Shown in pieces: positions 1-8,624 of a DNA stretch of 45,774 nt. Source of the stretch: an uncultured Alistipes sp. (GTDB taxonomy: Bacteria > Bacteroidota > Bacteroidia > Bacteroidales > Rikenellaceae); the NCBI GenBank assembly GCA_949288735.1, contig CASELE010000010.1:1-45774 (forward strand), written 5' to 3'. A model generated the notes under the pieces. The model was not told where the DNA came from. It was given only the letters and a program-made list of their open reading frames with translations, and did no database searches. The translations under genes and the position numbers were made by a program. The number at the start of each line of letters is the position of its first letter. Position 1 is the stretch's first letter.

Positions 1-39
1 TGACCGGCCGTCGCATCTCATGCCATGAATCGGTGCGGA

Positions 40-789
40 CTATTGGCGGCGGCGTTCGGGCTCGGCATCCTTCTCGTCGCACTCGTCGCCTTCCCAGTCG
101 AAGAAGGGGAAGTCGGTGCGGCCGTCGAGCCGGAAGCGGGTGTAGGTAATCGGCAGCCCGCAGGCGAGGAAACGCTGTTCGTAGGCGGTCTTTACCGATA
201 GGGTCTCGTCGGCAAGCCCCGTGCCGTAGATATCCGTGCAGGCCTCCTCGCACGGCAGTCCGAAGCGGGCGATGACCGCCTGCGTATAGTCATAAAGGTG
301 CCGCGAGTCGGTCTTGAGGTGGATGCGCCCGCCGGGCCTGAGCATCTGTGCATAGGAGGCGAGAAAGGGGGGCGCCGTGAGTCGCTTCTTGGCCCGGCGC
401 GTGCGGAGCTGCGGGTCGGGGAAGGTTATCCATATCTCTTCCACCTCGCCCGGGGCGAAAAACGAGCCGATGAACTCGATGCGCGTGCGCAGGAAGCCGA
501 CGTTGGCCATCTTCCGTTCCGTGGCGGTCTTCGCGCCGCGCCACATGCGGGCCCCCTTGATGTCGATGCCGATGTAGTTGCGCGCCGGATCGCGTTCGGC
601 GAGCGCTACGGTGTATTCGCCCTTGCCGCATCCGAGCTCCAGGACGATGGGGCGGTCGTTGCGGAAGAAGTCGCTGCGCCAGTGCCCCTTGAGCGGATGG
701 TCACGATGGAATATATCCTCGAAACGGGGCTGTACGAAGCAGTCGAAGGTCAGATTTTCGGCGAATCGGCGGAGTTTGTCTTTTCCCAT
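40..789 (-). CDS. trmB: tRNA (guanine-N7-)-methyltransferase TrmB
   Basis: A 249-aa SAM-dependent methyltransferase that makes m7G46 in tRNA variable loops. The sequence shows the SAM-binding motif I LELGCGKGEY near residue 55, followed by the acidic strand YIGIDIKG, and the TrmB signature ITFPDPQ(L)RTRRAKKRL, with HLKTDS further on. The reading frame stays open upstream, but the ATG at 789 gives the family N-terminus MGKDKLRRFAEN, so I use it. The first 40 bp overlap the end of gldH in another frame, and the ricT-like/gldH/trmB run is probably one transcript. Family assignment is firm; the exact start is well supported. Confidence 0.95.
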   Translation of the reverse strand: MGKDKLRRFAENLTFDCFVQPRFEDIFHRDHPLKGHWRSDFFRNDRPIVLELGCGKGEYTVALAERDPARNYIGIDIKGARMWRGAKTATERKMANVGFLRTRIEFIGSFFAPGEVEEIWITFPDPQLRTRRAKKRLTAPPFLASYAQMLRPGGRIHLKTDSRHLYDYTQAVIARFGLPCEEACTDIYGTGLADETLSVKTAYEQRFLACGLPITYTRFRLDGRTDFPFFDWEGDECDEKDAEPERRRQ

Positions 790-1250
790 GTCGGTGGAGC
801 GGAGGTTTCGGTGTTCGGTGTATGGGGCGTAATGCGTATGCCGGCCGCCTCGATGCCCCGCACGGGACGTGCCGGTGCGATGCGCAGGCGGTAGAGACCC
901 GAGTCGGCCAACCGTACGGCAAGCCGGTAGGGGAGGAGTTTCTCCTCGCGAACGGCGGCGGCCGTGCGGCGGTGCGGAAGGCGGAAGAGAACCCGCTCGG
1001 CGTAGCGGCGAACCGTGTCGGGGGCGACGAGCTCCAGCCGGAGCGTCAGCGTATCGTCGTCGAAGCGGGCGTCGCTGCGCAGTATGAGGGTCAGGTCGCG
1101 CAGTGCGAGCGTGTCGTCGTTGGGCAGCAGCAGTTCGACCGGCCTCTTCCACGATGCGGGGTCGGTGTCGGCCATGCGGACCGCGGGGGGTGTGCCGCAG
1201 GCGGCCGTGAAGAGAAGCGTCAGGCAGGCGATTGCCCTTCGGATGAGCAT
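750..1250 (-). CDS. gldH: Gliding-motility-type lipoprotein GldH
   Basis: A 166-aa lipoprotein. Residues 1-18 form a short positive N-region (MLIRRA), a hydrophobic core and a lipobox ending at Cys18 (FTAAC). The rest is a small beta-rich domain with the GldH-type alternation of DLTLILRSDARF and DTLTLRLELVAPD. GldH is needed for gliding in Flavobacterium, but homologues are widespread in non-gliding gut Bacteroidota, so its role here is unproven. It starts 13 bp after the ricT-like gene and overlaps trmB by 40 bp. Assignment rests on size, lipobox, sequence feel and the known ricT-gldH neighbourhood. Confidence 0.8.
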   Translation of the reverse strand: MLIRRAIACLTLLFTAACGTPPAVRMADTDPASWKRPVELLLPNDDTLALRDLTLILRSDARFDDDTLTLRLELVAPDTVRRYAERVLFRLPHRRTAAAVREEKLLPYRLAVRLADSGLYRLRIAPARPVRGIEAAGIRITPHTPNTETSAPPTWEKTNSADSPKI

Positions 1251-1263
1251 CGTGCGGCCTCCC

Positions 1264-2790
1264 CTATTCGGTCGGTTTCGGTTCGTCGGACCGGCGCTTC
1301 TCGCCAGTCCGCGTCCCCTCTTGCTGCGGTGCGCGGCGACGTTCGTCTTCGGAGCCGGGCTGCGTGTCGGGACGCCGGCGGCTGCGGTTGCGGCTCTGGC
1401 GTTCGGTCTGAGCGGATGCGGGCCGCGGGGCTGCCGTGCCGTCCCTGTCGGAGCTCCGGGTTTGTGCCCGGTCGTGCTGCAGGTCGCGGGGCTGCCGCCG
1501 TTCCGGTCCGTTGCGCTTCTGCCGTCCCTCCGCGGCGACTGCCGTGTCGTCGGTGTTGCGCTGCGGTTTCGGCCGCCCCCCGTTCTGTGCCGGACGGTCG
1601 GCATTCTGCGCCGCCTCGGCGCCTCCCTTCGCGCGGCCTTCGCCATTGCGGCCGCGGCCGCGGCCGTTGCGACGGCGGCGGACCTGATCGAAGCGGGTGA
1701 TGCTGTCCTCCTCGGAACGGAATCCGGGCTCCTCGGGTACGTTGCGCGCCGCATCGTCGGTCTGGAGCCGTTCGGGCTTCTCGCCCGCGCGGTTCATGGC
1801 GATGATCTCGCGCACGCGGCCCACGGGCAGCGTTACGGCATTGGCCATCGAATCCTTGCTCGTGCTGAAGGTCATCGTACCTCCCAGAATGTCGTTCTTG
1901 ATACAGAAGTACTCCCCGTCGAGGGTCTGGAGCGGCTCCTTCATGCGCGGGAACTCCCGCCGGGCCTCGGCGTAGGCGTCGTATTCGTACATGAGGCAGC
2001 ACTTCAGCTTGGAACACTGCCCTGCCAGCTTGAGCGGATTGAGCGAGAGCTCCTGCGTGCGTGCGGCGCCGGTGGTGACGCTCGAAAAGCTCGACATCCA
2101 CGAGGCGCAGCACAGTTCGCGGCCGCACGCCCCCAGACCGCCGATGCGCCCCGCCTCCTGGCGGGCACCGATCTGTTTCATCTCGATGCGGATGTGAAAC
2201 CGTTCGGCGAAGACCTTGATCAGCTCCCGGAAGTCGACCCGTTCGTCGGCTATGTAGTAGAATATGGCCTTGATCTTGTCCCCCTGGTATTCCACGTCGC
2301 CGATTTTCATGTTGAGGCCCATGTCGGCGGCGATCTGCCGGGCGACGATCATCGTCTCGTGCTCGAGCGCGATGGCCTCCTGCCATCGCTCGATGTCGTA
2401 GGGCTTGGCCTTGCGGTAGACCTTCCGGTATTCGCCGTTGAAGGGAGTGAAGCCCGTGCGGCGCATCTGCCGGGCCACCATGTCGCCCGTGAGCGAGACG
2501 ATGCCGATGTCGTGGCCGGGCGAGGCTTCGACGGCTACGATGTCGCCGCGGTGCAGGTCGAGACCGTTCACGTTGCGGTAGAAGGAGCGCCGCGTATTCT
2601 TGAAGCGGACCTCCACGATGTCGGTCGGGAAATTGTCCGGATAGCCTTCGAGCCAGGGCGTCTCGTGCAGCTTGAAACAACCCTCGCGCAGTTCGGCCTC
2701 GGGACTGCCGTACCCTTCGTCGCGGAAGGCGCAGCCGCGGCCTATCTCGGGCTTGAAAAATTTATGTTCTCTGGATTCGTTTGCGTCCAT
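1264..2790 (-). CDS. ricT: PSP1-domain protein, RicT/YaaT-like
   Basis: A 508-aa cytoplasmic protein. The PSP1 core runs roughly from residue 60 to 330 and contains two C-x4-CC clusters: Cys222/227/228 (CGRELCC) and Cys259/264/265 (CSKLKCC). The NPLKLAGQC stretch is typical of the family. In Bacillus, RicT joins RicA and RicF in a complex that carries Fe-S clusters and controls RNA processing; whether a Bacteroidota RicT does this is not established. After about residue 340 the protein changes to a long low-complexity tail rich in Arg, Gly, Gln, Pro and acidic residues. It is the first gene of the ricT-gldH-trmB run. ATG 2790 gives MDANESREHKFF. Confidence 0.88.
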   Translation of the reverse strand: MDANESREHKFFKPEIGRGCAFRDEGYGSPEAELREGCFKLHETPWLEGYPDNFPTDIVEVRFKNTRRSFYRNVNGLDLHRGDIVAVEASPGHDIGIVSLTGDMVARQMRRTGFTPFNGEYRKVYRKAKPYDIERWQEAIALEHETMIVARQIAADMGLNMKIGDVEYQGDKIKAIFYYIADERVDFRELIKVFAERFHIRIEMKQIGARQEAGRIGGLGACGRELCCASWMSSFSSVTTGAARTQELSLNPLKLAGQCSKLKCCLMYEYDAYAEARREFPRMKEPLQTLDGEYFCIKNDILGGTMTFSTSKDSMANAVTLPVGRVREIIAMNRAGEKPERLQTDDAARNVPEEPGFRSEEDSITRFDQVRRRRNGRGRGRNGEGRAKGGAEAAQNADRPAQNGGRPKPQRNTDDTAVAAEGRQKRNGPERRQPRDLQHDRAQTRSSDRDGTAAPRPASAQTERQSRNRSRRRPDTQPGSEDERRRAPQQEGTRTGEKRRSDEPKPTE

Positions 2791-2834
2791 GTCGTTGCAG
2801 TGGATGATATGCGGCGTAAAGTTACGAAAAAAAA

Positions 2835-4256
2835 TCAAACGGCCTGCCACCGTCCCCGGCGCATCCGCCCCATCGATCGGCGGATGCGCGCCATGTAGAG
2901 CAGGGCGGCGACGGTGAGGCCGAAGGTGAAGCCCACGTAGAGGCCCTGCGGTCCCATGCCCAGCACGAACCCCAGCAGGTAGCCGATGGGCAGGTTGAGT
3001 ATCCAGTACGACACGAAGGCGATGGGGGCGATGGCCCGTACGTCCTGCATGCCGCGCAGGATGCCTACCGAGACGTTCTGCAGCCCGTCCGAGAGCTGGT
3101 AGAGGGCCGCGAGGGCCAGCAGCGCGCCCGCCGTCTCGATGACGGCCGTGTTGGTGGTGAAGAGATGCGGAATCCAGTGCCGGCCCGTGAGGAAGACTAT
3201 GGCCGCAAGGGCGTTCCATGCCAGCACGAGGTGGTACGAGGCGTGCGAGGCAAGCGCCATTTCGCCCGTGCGGCGGGCTCCGTAGCAGTGCGAGACGCGG
3301 ATGGTGGTGGCCGCGCCGATCGAGGTGACGATCATGAAGGCGCAGTTGCCGAGTGTCATGGCAATTTGGTTGGCGCTGAGGGCTACGGCACCGTAGGCGG
3401 CATCGGCTTCGGCGCCGCCTGCAGGTATCGAGCCGAACCATCCCATCATGATGCCCGTACCGACGAAGGCCGAACTCTCGAGAAACATCTGCATCGAAAT
3501 CGGAATGCCCATGCGCAGCAGCGCCCCGACGCTCCGCCGCCGGAGACATCCGAACGAGAAGCCGCGCAGGTAGATGCGGTAGCGCGGTCGCGTGAAGAAG
3601 TAATAGAGCATCATCGCGGGCATCATCATGCGCGAGAGGAGCGTACCGAGCCCCGCTCCCGCGGCGCCCATCTCGGGGAAGCCCAGGTTGCCGTAGATGA
3701 AGAGCCAGTTGAATCCTACGTTGGCTATGTTGCAGAGGATGACGATGACCATTTCGACCTTCGTGTTGCCTACCCCTTCCAGGAACTGCTTGAAGGCGTA
3801 GAAGAGCATGACGAAGGGCATGCTGAAGAGCAGCATCCGGTAGTAGGGGATGGCCTCCGTCACCACCTCGGCGGGCTGGCCCATGCGGTGCATGAAGGGT
3901 ATCAGGGCGTATTGCAGGGCGGCTATGGCGACCCCGAGCAGCGTGAAGAAGACGACGGCGTTGTGCAGATAGCGTGCCGAAATGCGGCGGTCGCCCTGGG
4001 CGAAGAGCTCGCCCACGAGGGGCGTGAGTCCCATGGCGACGCCGATGCCGGCGATGAAGAGGATGAAGAAGACCGAGCCGCCGAAGGCTACGGCGGCGAG
4101 CGGCACGGGGTCGTCGCCTCCGTAATGCCCCACCATGAGGTTGTCGGCGAACTGCACCAGAATTTGCCCCAGCTGCGTGAGCATCACGGGGAGCGCCAGC
4201 CGCAGGTTGGCGGCATATTGCGAACGGTATCTCGAAAAGCGGTACATCATCTGCAT
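2835..4256 (-). CDS. MATE-family multidrug/Na+ antiporter (NorM type)
   Basis: A 473-aa inner-membrane protein with about twelve hydrophobic segments. The N-terminal half has the MATE pattern of a cytoplasmic start, then LALPVMLTQLGQ, FADNLMVGHYGG and GVAMGLTPLVGELFAQGD; the second half repeats the fold. Members exchange Na+ or H+ for cationic drugs or metabolites; the substrate cannot be read from the sequence. A TACCTTTG box lies 22 nt upstream of the ATG, so it has its own promoter. The MMYR start two codons in is possible. The gene ends 44 bp before the ricT-like start, with no evident terminator between. Confidence 0.92.
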   Translation of the reverse strand: MQMMYRFSRYRSQYAANLRLALPVMLTQLGQILVQFADNLMVGHYGGDDPVPLAAVAFGGSVFFILFIAGIGVAMGLTPLVGELFAQGDRRISARYLHNAVVFFTLLGVAIAALQYALIPFMHRMGQPAEVVTEAIPYYRMLLFSMPFVMLFYAFKQFLEGVGNTKVEMVIVILCNIANVGFNWLFIYGNLGFPEMGAAGAGLGTLLSRMMMPAMMLYYFFTRPRYRIYLRGFSFGCLRRRSVGALLRMGIPISMQMFLESSAFVGTGIMMGWFGSIPAGGAEADAAYGAVALSANQIAMTLGNCAFMIVTSIGAATTIRVSHCYGARRTGEMALASHASYHLVLAWNALAAIVFLTGRHWIPHLFTTNTAVIETAGALLALAALYQLSDGLQNVSVGILRGMQDVRAIAPIAFVSYWILNLPIGYLLGFVLGMGPQGLYVGFTFGLTVAALLYMARIRRSMGRMRRGRWQAV

Positions 4257-4278
4257 GGTCTCTGTCGGAACAGGGTTG

Positions 4279-4286
4279 CAAAGGTA
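4279..4286 (-). promoter_or_regulatory. -7 box of the MATE exporter gene
   Basis: TACCTTTG on the minus strand matches the Bacteroidota -7 consensus TAnnTTTG, ending 22 nt before the ATG at 4256. No clear TTTG is seen at -33. Confidence 0.65.
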
Positions 4287-4305
4287 CGAATATTCTTCCG
4301 AATAA

Positions 4306-4346
4306 GCGGAGGCACGCGCGGCACCGTCCGCCGCGCGTGCCTCCGC
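4306..4346 (-). terminator. 17-bp perfect hairpin after the Clp-type gene
   Basis: Arms 4306-4322 (GCGGAGGCACGCGCGGC) and 4330-4346 are exact reverse complements around a 7-nt loop. It begins 17 nt past the stop of the Clp-type gene and is followed on the minus strand by TTATTC. It separates that gene from the MATE promoter. Confidence 0.7.
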
Positions 4347-4362
4347 CCGACCCTCGCTTCGG

Positions 4363-6660
4363 TCATGCGGCCCGGGCCACGCGCAGCCGGATGCCGCGGC
4401 CGCGGTCCGATTCGACGACCACCGTATCGCCCTCCCGCAGCCGTCCCTCGACGATGAGTTCCGATAGGGGTACCTCCACCTCGTCGGTGAGTGTGCGTCG
4501 CAGGGCGCGGGCCCCGTAGCGGGCCTCGTAGCCCAGTTCGGCCAGCCGGCGGCGTGCCCGTCCCGTTATGCGTAGACGGTACCCCATGCGTTCGGCCCGG
4601 ACCCTGCATGCGCGTAGCTCGAGTTCGACGATACGCTCGACGTCGGCGGGTTCCAGAGGCCGGAAGACGACGATGTCGTCCACCCGGCCGAGGAATTCGG
4701 GCGGGAAGGTGCGTTCGAGCGAGCGGCGGTACTCGCTCTGCGGGGCGCCGGCCGGCCGGCACGGTGCGGAGGCGTAGCCCACGGCGGCGGCTGTGCGGGC
4801 CGCCTCGCGCGAGCCGACGTTGGAGGTCATGATGAGAATCGTGTTGCGGAAATCCACGCAGCGTCCCGTCCCGTCGGTGAGGCGGCCCTCGTCGAAGAGC
4901 TGGAGCAGCAGGTTGAGGAGCTCGGGATGGGCCTTCTCGATCTCGTCGAAGAGCACCACGGCATAGGGATTGCGCCGCACCGCCTCGGTGAGCTGTCCCC
5001 CTTCGCCGTAGCCGGCATATCCGGGCGGGGCGCCTATGAGTCGCGCCGCGTTGTGCCGCTCGCCGTATTCGCTCATGTCGAAGCGTATCGGGTCGCGCCA
5101 CTCTCCGAAGAGCCATCGGGATACCTCCTTGGCCAGCAGCGTCTTTCCGACTCCCGTCGGGCCGACGAAGAGGAATACGCCGATCGGCCGGCGTTCGTCC
5201 TTCAGTCCGGTCCGGGCGCGGCGTATCGTGCGGACTATGCGCTCCACGGCCTCGCGCTGTCCCACGACGTGCCGCGTCAGATGTTCCTGCATCGTGCGCA
5301 GCCGTTCCCGTTCGTCGCCGGCGAGCCGCGCGGCCGGAATACCCGTCATCGAAGTGACGGCTTCGGCCACCGCTCCGGGCGTGACGCGTACCTCCTCCCG
5401 CCTCGGCAGCCGCTCCTCTCCGCCGGAGGGGTGTGCCCGCCGGAGGGCCGACAGACGGGCCCGGGCTCCGGCCTCGTCCAGCGCGTCGATGGCCTTGTCC
5501 GGGAAGCAGCGTCCGCTTACGTATCTCCCGGTCAGCTCCACGCAGGCGCGGAGAGCCTCCTCGTCGTAGCGCACGCGGTGGTGGCGTTCGTAGCAGGGGG
5601 CTATGCCGCGCAGGATGCGGAGCGTTTCGGCCGGAGCGGTCGGTTCGACGGCGACACGCCGGAAGCGGCGTTCGAGCGCAGGGTCGCTCTCGATGAAGGC
5701 GCGGCACTCGCCGGGTGTCGTGGCGCCGATGGTGCGTACCTCGCCCCGTGCGAGGAGCGGCTTGAGCATGTCGGCGATGTCGAGGCCTCCCCGGGAGGTG
5801 CCGCTTCCCGCGATGGTATGGATTTCGTCGATGAAGACGATCGTATCCTTTCTGCGGCGCAGCGCATCGAGCAGCTGTCGCATCCGCTCCTCGAATTCAC
5901 CGCGGAGGCGGGTGCCGGCGACAAGCGCCGCGATGTCGAGGGCGAAGATCCTTTTGCCGGCGAGGGGAGCCGGCACGTCGCCCGCGGCGATGCGTCGGGC
6001 GAGCTCCTCGACGATGGCGCTCTTGCCGACACCCGCTTCGCCTACGAGCAGGGGATTGTTTTTCCTGCGCCGCAGCAGAATCTGGACCACACGGTCGATC
6101 TCCGCCTCGCGTCCCACCAGGGGGTCGATGTCGCCCGTGCGGGCCAGACGGGTGAGGTCGGTGCCGAAACGGTCGAGCGGCTCGTCGGCTTCGGCGGGGC
6201 GGGTGCCGCAGTGTTCCGTTCCGGCCTCTTCGGCCTGCCGGCATATCTCGGCGGCGATAAGTCCGGCATCGATGCCGTACATCTCCAGCCGTCGGGCCGC
6301 GACGGTCGCGGGGCCGGCGGCGAGATGCAGCAGCGCATGGGCCGTAGTGAGGGTGCGGGTCCCGGGGTGGGCCGCGACGAGTTCTCCGACGAACCGTCGG
6401 AAGAAAGCCTCCGCCGCGGAGGGCGGGAGGGGTTCGCAATGGCCGGAGTCGGAGATTTCGCGCTCCACGTCACGGCGTATCTGCCGCAGCTCCCACGCGC
6501 GGAGCCGCGAGGTGAGGATCCGAGCGGCGAGCGAACCCTCCGAGCGCAGGAGTTCCAAGAAGAGGAGCTCTCCGGGCGGGCGGGGCGAATCCGTCCGCGC
6601 CGCGTCGAATGCCGTGCGGGCGAATATGCCCTCGAGCGTTTTCGAGATTCGTGTCATCAT
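4363..6660 (-). CDS. ClpA/ClpC-type AAA+ unfoldase
   Basis: A 765-aa two-ring ATPase that would unfold proteins, probably for ClpP. A divergent Clp_N-like region covers residues 1-150. AAA module 1 has Walker A GEAGVGKS at 207-214 and Walker B IVFIDEIH. AAA module 2 has Walker A GPTGVGKT at 500-507 and VVLFDEIEKAH. There is no long ClpB middle domain, so it is not a disaggregase. The ClpP-docking loop position reads VGY (627-629) where ClpC has VGF and ClpA has IGL, so docking is plausible. Start choice: ATGATG at 6660/6657; ATGs at 6684 and 6696 would add 8 or 12 residues. No TAnnTTTG box is present upstream; a dyad at 6697-6723 may control it. Confidence 0.88.
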   Translation of the reverse strand: MMTRISKTLEGIFARTAFDAARTDSPRPPGELLFLELLRSEGSLAARILTSRLRAWELRQIRRDVEREISDSGHCEPLPPSAAEAFFRRFVGELVAAHPGTRTLTTAHALLHLAAGPATVAARRLEMYGIDAGLIAAEICRQAEEAGTEHCGTRPAEADEPLDRFGTDLTRLARTGDIDPLVGREAEIDRVVQILLRRRKNNPLLVGEAGVGKSAIVEELARRIAAGDVPAPLAGKRIFALDIAALVAGTRLRGEFEERMRQLLDALRRRKDTIVFIDEIHTIAGSGTSRGGLDIADMLKPLLARGEVRTIGATTPGECRAFIESDPALERRFRRVAVEPTAPAETLRILRGIAPCYERHHRVRYDEEALRACVELTGRYVSGRCFPDKAIDALDEAGARARLSALRRAHPSGGEERLPRREEVRVTPGAVAEAVTSMTGIPAARLAGDERERLRTMQEHLTRHVVGQREAVERIVRTIRRARTGLKDERRPIGVFLFVGPTGVGKTLLAKEVSRWLFGEWRDPIRFDMSEYGERHNAARLIGAPPGYAGYGEGGQLTEAVRRNPYAVVLFDEIEKAHPELLNLLLQLFDEGRLTDGTGRCVDFRNTILIMTSNVGSREAARTAAAVGYASAPCRPAGAPQSEYRRSLERTFPPEFLGRVDDIVVFRPLEPADVERIVELELRACRVRAERMGYRLRITGRARRRLAELGYEARYGARALRRTLTDEVEVPLSELIVEGRLREGDTVVVESDRGRGIRLRVARAA

Positions 6661-6696
6661 GTTCCCGTCGTTTGGAATTTGCATGAAAAACGACAT

Positions 6697-6723
6697 GGAA
6701 CATGCTAATATTGCGTATGTTCC
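6697..6723 (-). promoter_or_regulatory. Candidate operator dyad upstream of the Clp-type gene
   Basis: GGAACAT (6697-6703) and ATGTTCC (6717-6723) are exact inverted arms separated by 13 nt containing AATATT. The dyad lies about 37-63 nt before the ATG at 6660, or just before the alternative ATG at 6696. It has the form of a dimeric repressor or activator site. Its function is inference. Confidence 0.4.
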
Positions 6724-6806
6724 GCGCATGGCCTGAAGGGAACTTTCGCTCTTCGGGTGATTCACAGCCGCTTCGGCACATCCGCAAAAAAGAGACGCCG
6801 GAGGGC

Positions 6807-7307
6807 TCAGAGCACCTCGCGGGGCCATTCGCCGATCTCCAGGTCGCGCAGTTCGGAGCCGTCGACCGTAAGCCGTACGGCGGTGCGGAGCCGGTGAAAT
6901 CCGTTGCGCCCCGCGGCTCCGGGATTGATGTGCAGCAGCTCGTAGACCGGGTCGTAGATGATGCGCAGGATGTGCGAATGACCCGCGATGAAGAGTTTCG
7001 GCCGCAACTCCCGGATGCGGCGCAGGGCCCGTGGGTCGTAGTGGCGGGGCCATCCGCCGATGTGAGTCATGAGCACCTGCACCTCTTCGCAGCGGAAGAG
7101 GGCGTATTCGGGCCAGTCGTAGCGTGTGTCGCCGCCGTCGATATTGCCGTAGACGGCCCGCAGAGGCTTGAAGCGGGCGATGCGTGCGGCCAGTTCGGCC
7201 GAGCCGATGTCGCCGGCGTGCCAGATTTCGTCCACCTCGCGCATGAACTCCTCCAGCGGGGCGTCGAAGGTGCCGTGCGTGTCCGACAGGATACCGATGC
7301 GTTTCAC
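6807..7307 (-). CDS. Metallophosphoesterase, YfcE/MJ0936 type
   Basis: A 166-aa cytoplasmic phosphodiesterase. Calcineurin-like metal motifs appear in order: GILSDTHG near residue 5, HAGDIG near 36, YGNID near 56, THIGG near 82 and GHSHI near 111. Small members of this family cleave model phosphodiesters; the physiological substrate is unknown. No ATG fits the N-terminus. GTG at 7307 gives (M)KRIGILSDTHG and is preceded by AAAGGAGA with 8 nt spacing, a rare good Shine-Dalgarno in this window. It follows rarA by 23 bp and is probably cotranscribed with it. Confidence 0.92.
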   Translation of the reverse strand: MKRIGILSDTHGTFDAPLEEFMREVDEIWHAGDIGSAELAARIARFKPLRAVYGNIDGGDTRYDWPEYALFRCEEVQVLMTHIGGWPRHYDPRALRRIRELRPKLFIAGHSHILRIIYDPVYELLHINPGAAGRNGFHRLRTAVRLTVDGSELRDLEIGEWPREVL

Positions 7308-7330
7308 GGGCGTGTCTCCTTTCAGCAGGG

Positions 7331-8602
7331 TCAGTACTTGTCCTTCCAGAGGTCGCGTATGCGCTGGGCGATGCGCGCCTCCTGGGCGTTCTGTTCGTCG
7401 GGTTCGTAGAACTTCGTGCCGGCGAGCGTTTCGGGCAGGAACTCCAGCTCGGCGAAGTGTCCCTCGAAGTCGTGGGCGTATCTGTACCCCTTGCCGTAGC
7501 CCGCCTGTTCCATGAGGCGGGTGGGGGCGTTGCGCAGGTGAAGCGGCACGGGACGGTTCGTGGTGTCGCGTCCGACCAGGGCGAGCGCCTTGTCGATGGC
7601 CATGTAGGCCGAGTTGCTCTTGGGACTCGTGGCGAGATAGATGGTCGCCTCGGCCAGCGGGATGCGCGCCTCGGGCATGCCGATCTTGTGCACCGTGTCG
7701 AAGCAGGCGTTGGCCAGCAGCAGGGCGTTGGGGTTGGCCAGTCCGATATCCTCGGCGGCGAGAATCACCAGCCGCCGGGCGATGAAGCGGGGCTCCTCGC
7801 CGCCGGCCAGCATGCGGGCCAGATAGTAGACGGCGGCGTTGGGGTCGCTGCCGCGCACCGACTTGATGAAGGCCGAGATGACGTCGTAGTGCTGCTCTCC
7901 CTGTTTGTCGTAGAGAGCGATGTTCTGCTGGAGACAGTCGGTGATCGTGCGGTCGTCGATGACCGTGCGTCCCGTCGTGGCACCCGTCACGATTTCGAGT
8001 ATGTTGAGCAGCTTGCGGGCGTCGCCTCCCGAGAAGCGGAAGAGCGCCTTCGTCTCGCGTACCTCGATGTCGCGCCTCCTCAGCTCGGCGTCGACGGTGA
8101 GGGCGCGGTCGAGCAGCCGCCGCAGATCGGTCTCCTCCATCGGTTTGAGGATGTAGACCTGGCATCGGCTCAGCAGCGGCGGGATCACCTCGAACGATGG
8201 GTTTTCGGTCGTGGCGCCGATGAGCGTGAGGAGACCCCGCTCCACGGCGCCGAGCAGCGAATCCTGCTGCGCCTTGTTGAAGCGGTGTATCTCGTCGATG
8301 AAGAGGAAGGGCGGCTTCGTGTCGAAGAAGCGCTCCTTGCCGGCCCGGTCGATGGCTTCGCGCACCTCCTTGACCCCTGACGTCACGGCCGAGAGGGTGT
8401 AGAAGGGGCGTCCGAGCTGTGAGGCGACGATCTGCGCCAGCGTGGTCTTGCCCACGCCGGGCGGGCCCCACAGGATGAACGAGGGGACGTTACCCGTTTC
8501 GAGGAACTTGCGGAAGACGCCCTGAGGACCGACGAGATGCTCCTGTCCGATGTATTCGTCGAGCGTCCGTGGACGCAGTCGTTCTGCCAGGGGAGCTGCC
8601 AT
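7331..8602 (-). CDS. rarA: Replication-associated recombination ATPase RarA (MgsA)
   Basis: A 423-aa clamp-loader-like AAA+ ATPase acting at stalled replication forks. Walker A GPPGVGKT lies at residues 46-53, Walker B is LFIDEIHRF near 100, and sensor-1 GATTENPSF follows. The C-terminal half carries the RarA tetramerisation region with SAFIKSVRGSDPNAAVYYLARML and the conserved LAEATIYLA. Length matches the family (420-450 aa). It has a -7 box 22 nt upstream and is followed at 23 bp by the phosphoesterase gene. Confidence 0.96.
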   Translation of the reverse strand: MAAPLAERLRPRTLDEYIGQEHLVGPQGVFRKFLETGNVPSFILWGPPGVGKTTLAQIVASQLGRPFYTLSAVTSGVKEVREAIDRAGKERFFDTKPPFLFIDEIHRFNKAQQDSLLGAVERGLLTLIGATTENPSFEVIPPLLSRCQVYILKPMEETDLRRLLDRALTVDAELRRRDIEVRETKALFRFSGGDARKLLNILEIVTGATTGRTVIDDRTITDCLQQNIALYDKQGEQHYDVISAFIKSVRGSDPNAAVYYLARMLAGGEEPRFIARRLVILAAEDIGLANPNALLLANACFDTVHKIGMPEARIPLAEATIYLATSPKSNSAYMAIDKALALVGRDTTNRPVPLHLRNAPTRLMEQAGYGKGYRYAHDFEGHFAELEFLPETLAGTKFYEPDEQNAQEARIAQRIRDLWKDKY

Positions 8603-8624
8603 CTCGTCGTTGCTTTTCGAAGGT

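Noticed and set aside
1..39. Possible start of a further minus-strand gene after trmB
   Set aside because: An ATG is present on the minus strand, but fewer than ten codons are visible, too few to support a gene.
2817..2824. TAACTTTA upstream of the ricT-like gene as a -7 box
   Set aside because: The last base breaks the consensus and no -33 element is present; too weak to list as a promoter.
4927..6708. Long plus-strand frames opposite the Clp-type gene
   Set aside because: Antisense shadows of a clear AAA+ gene.
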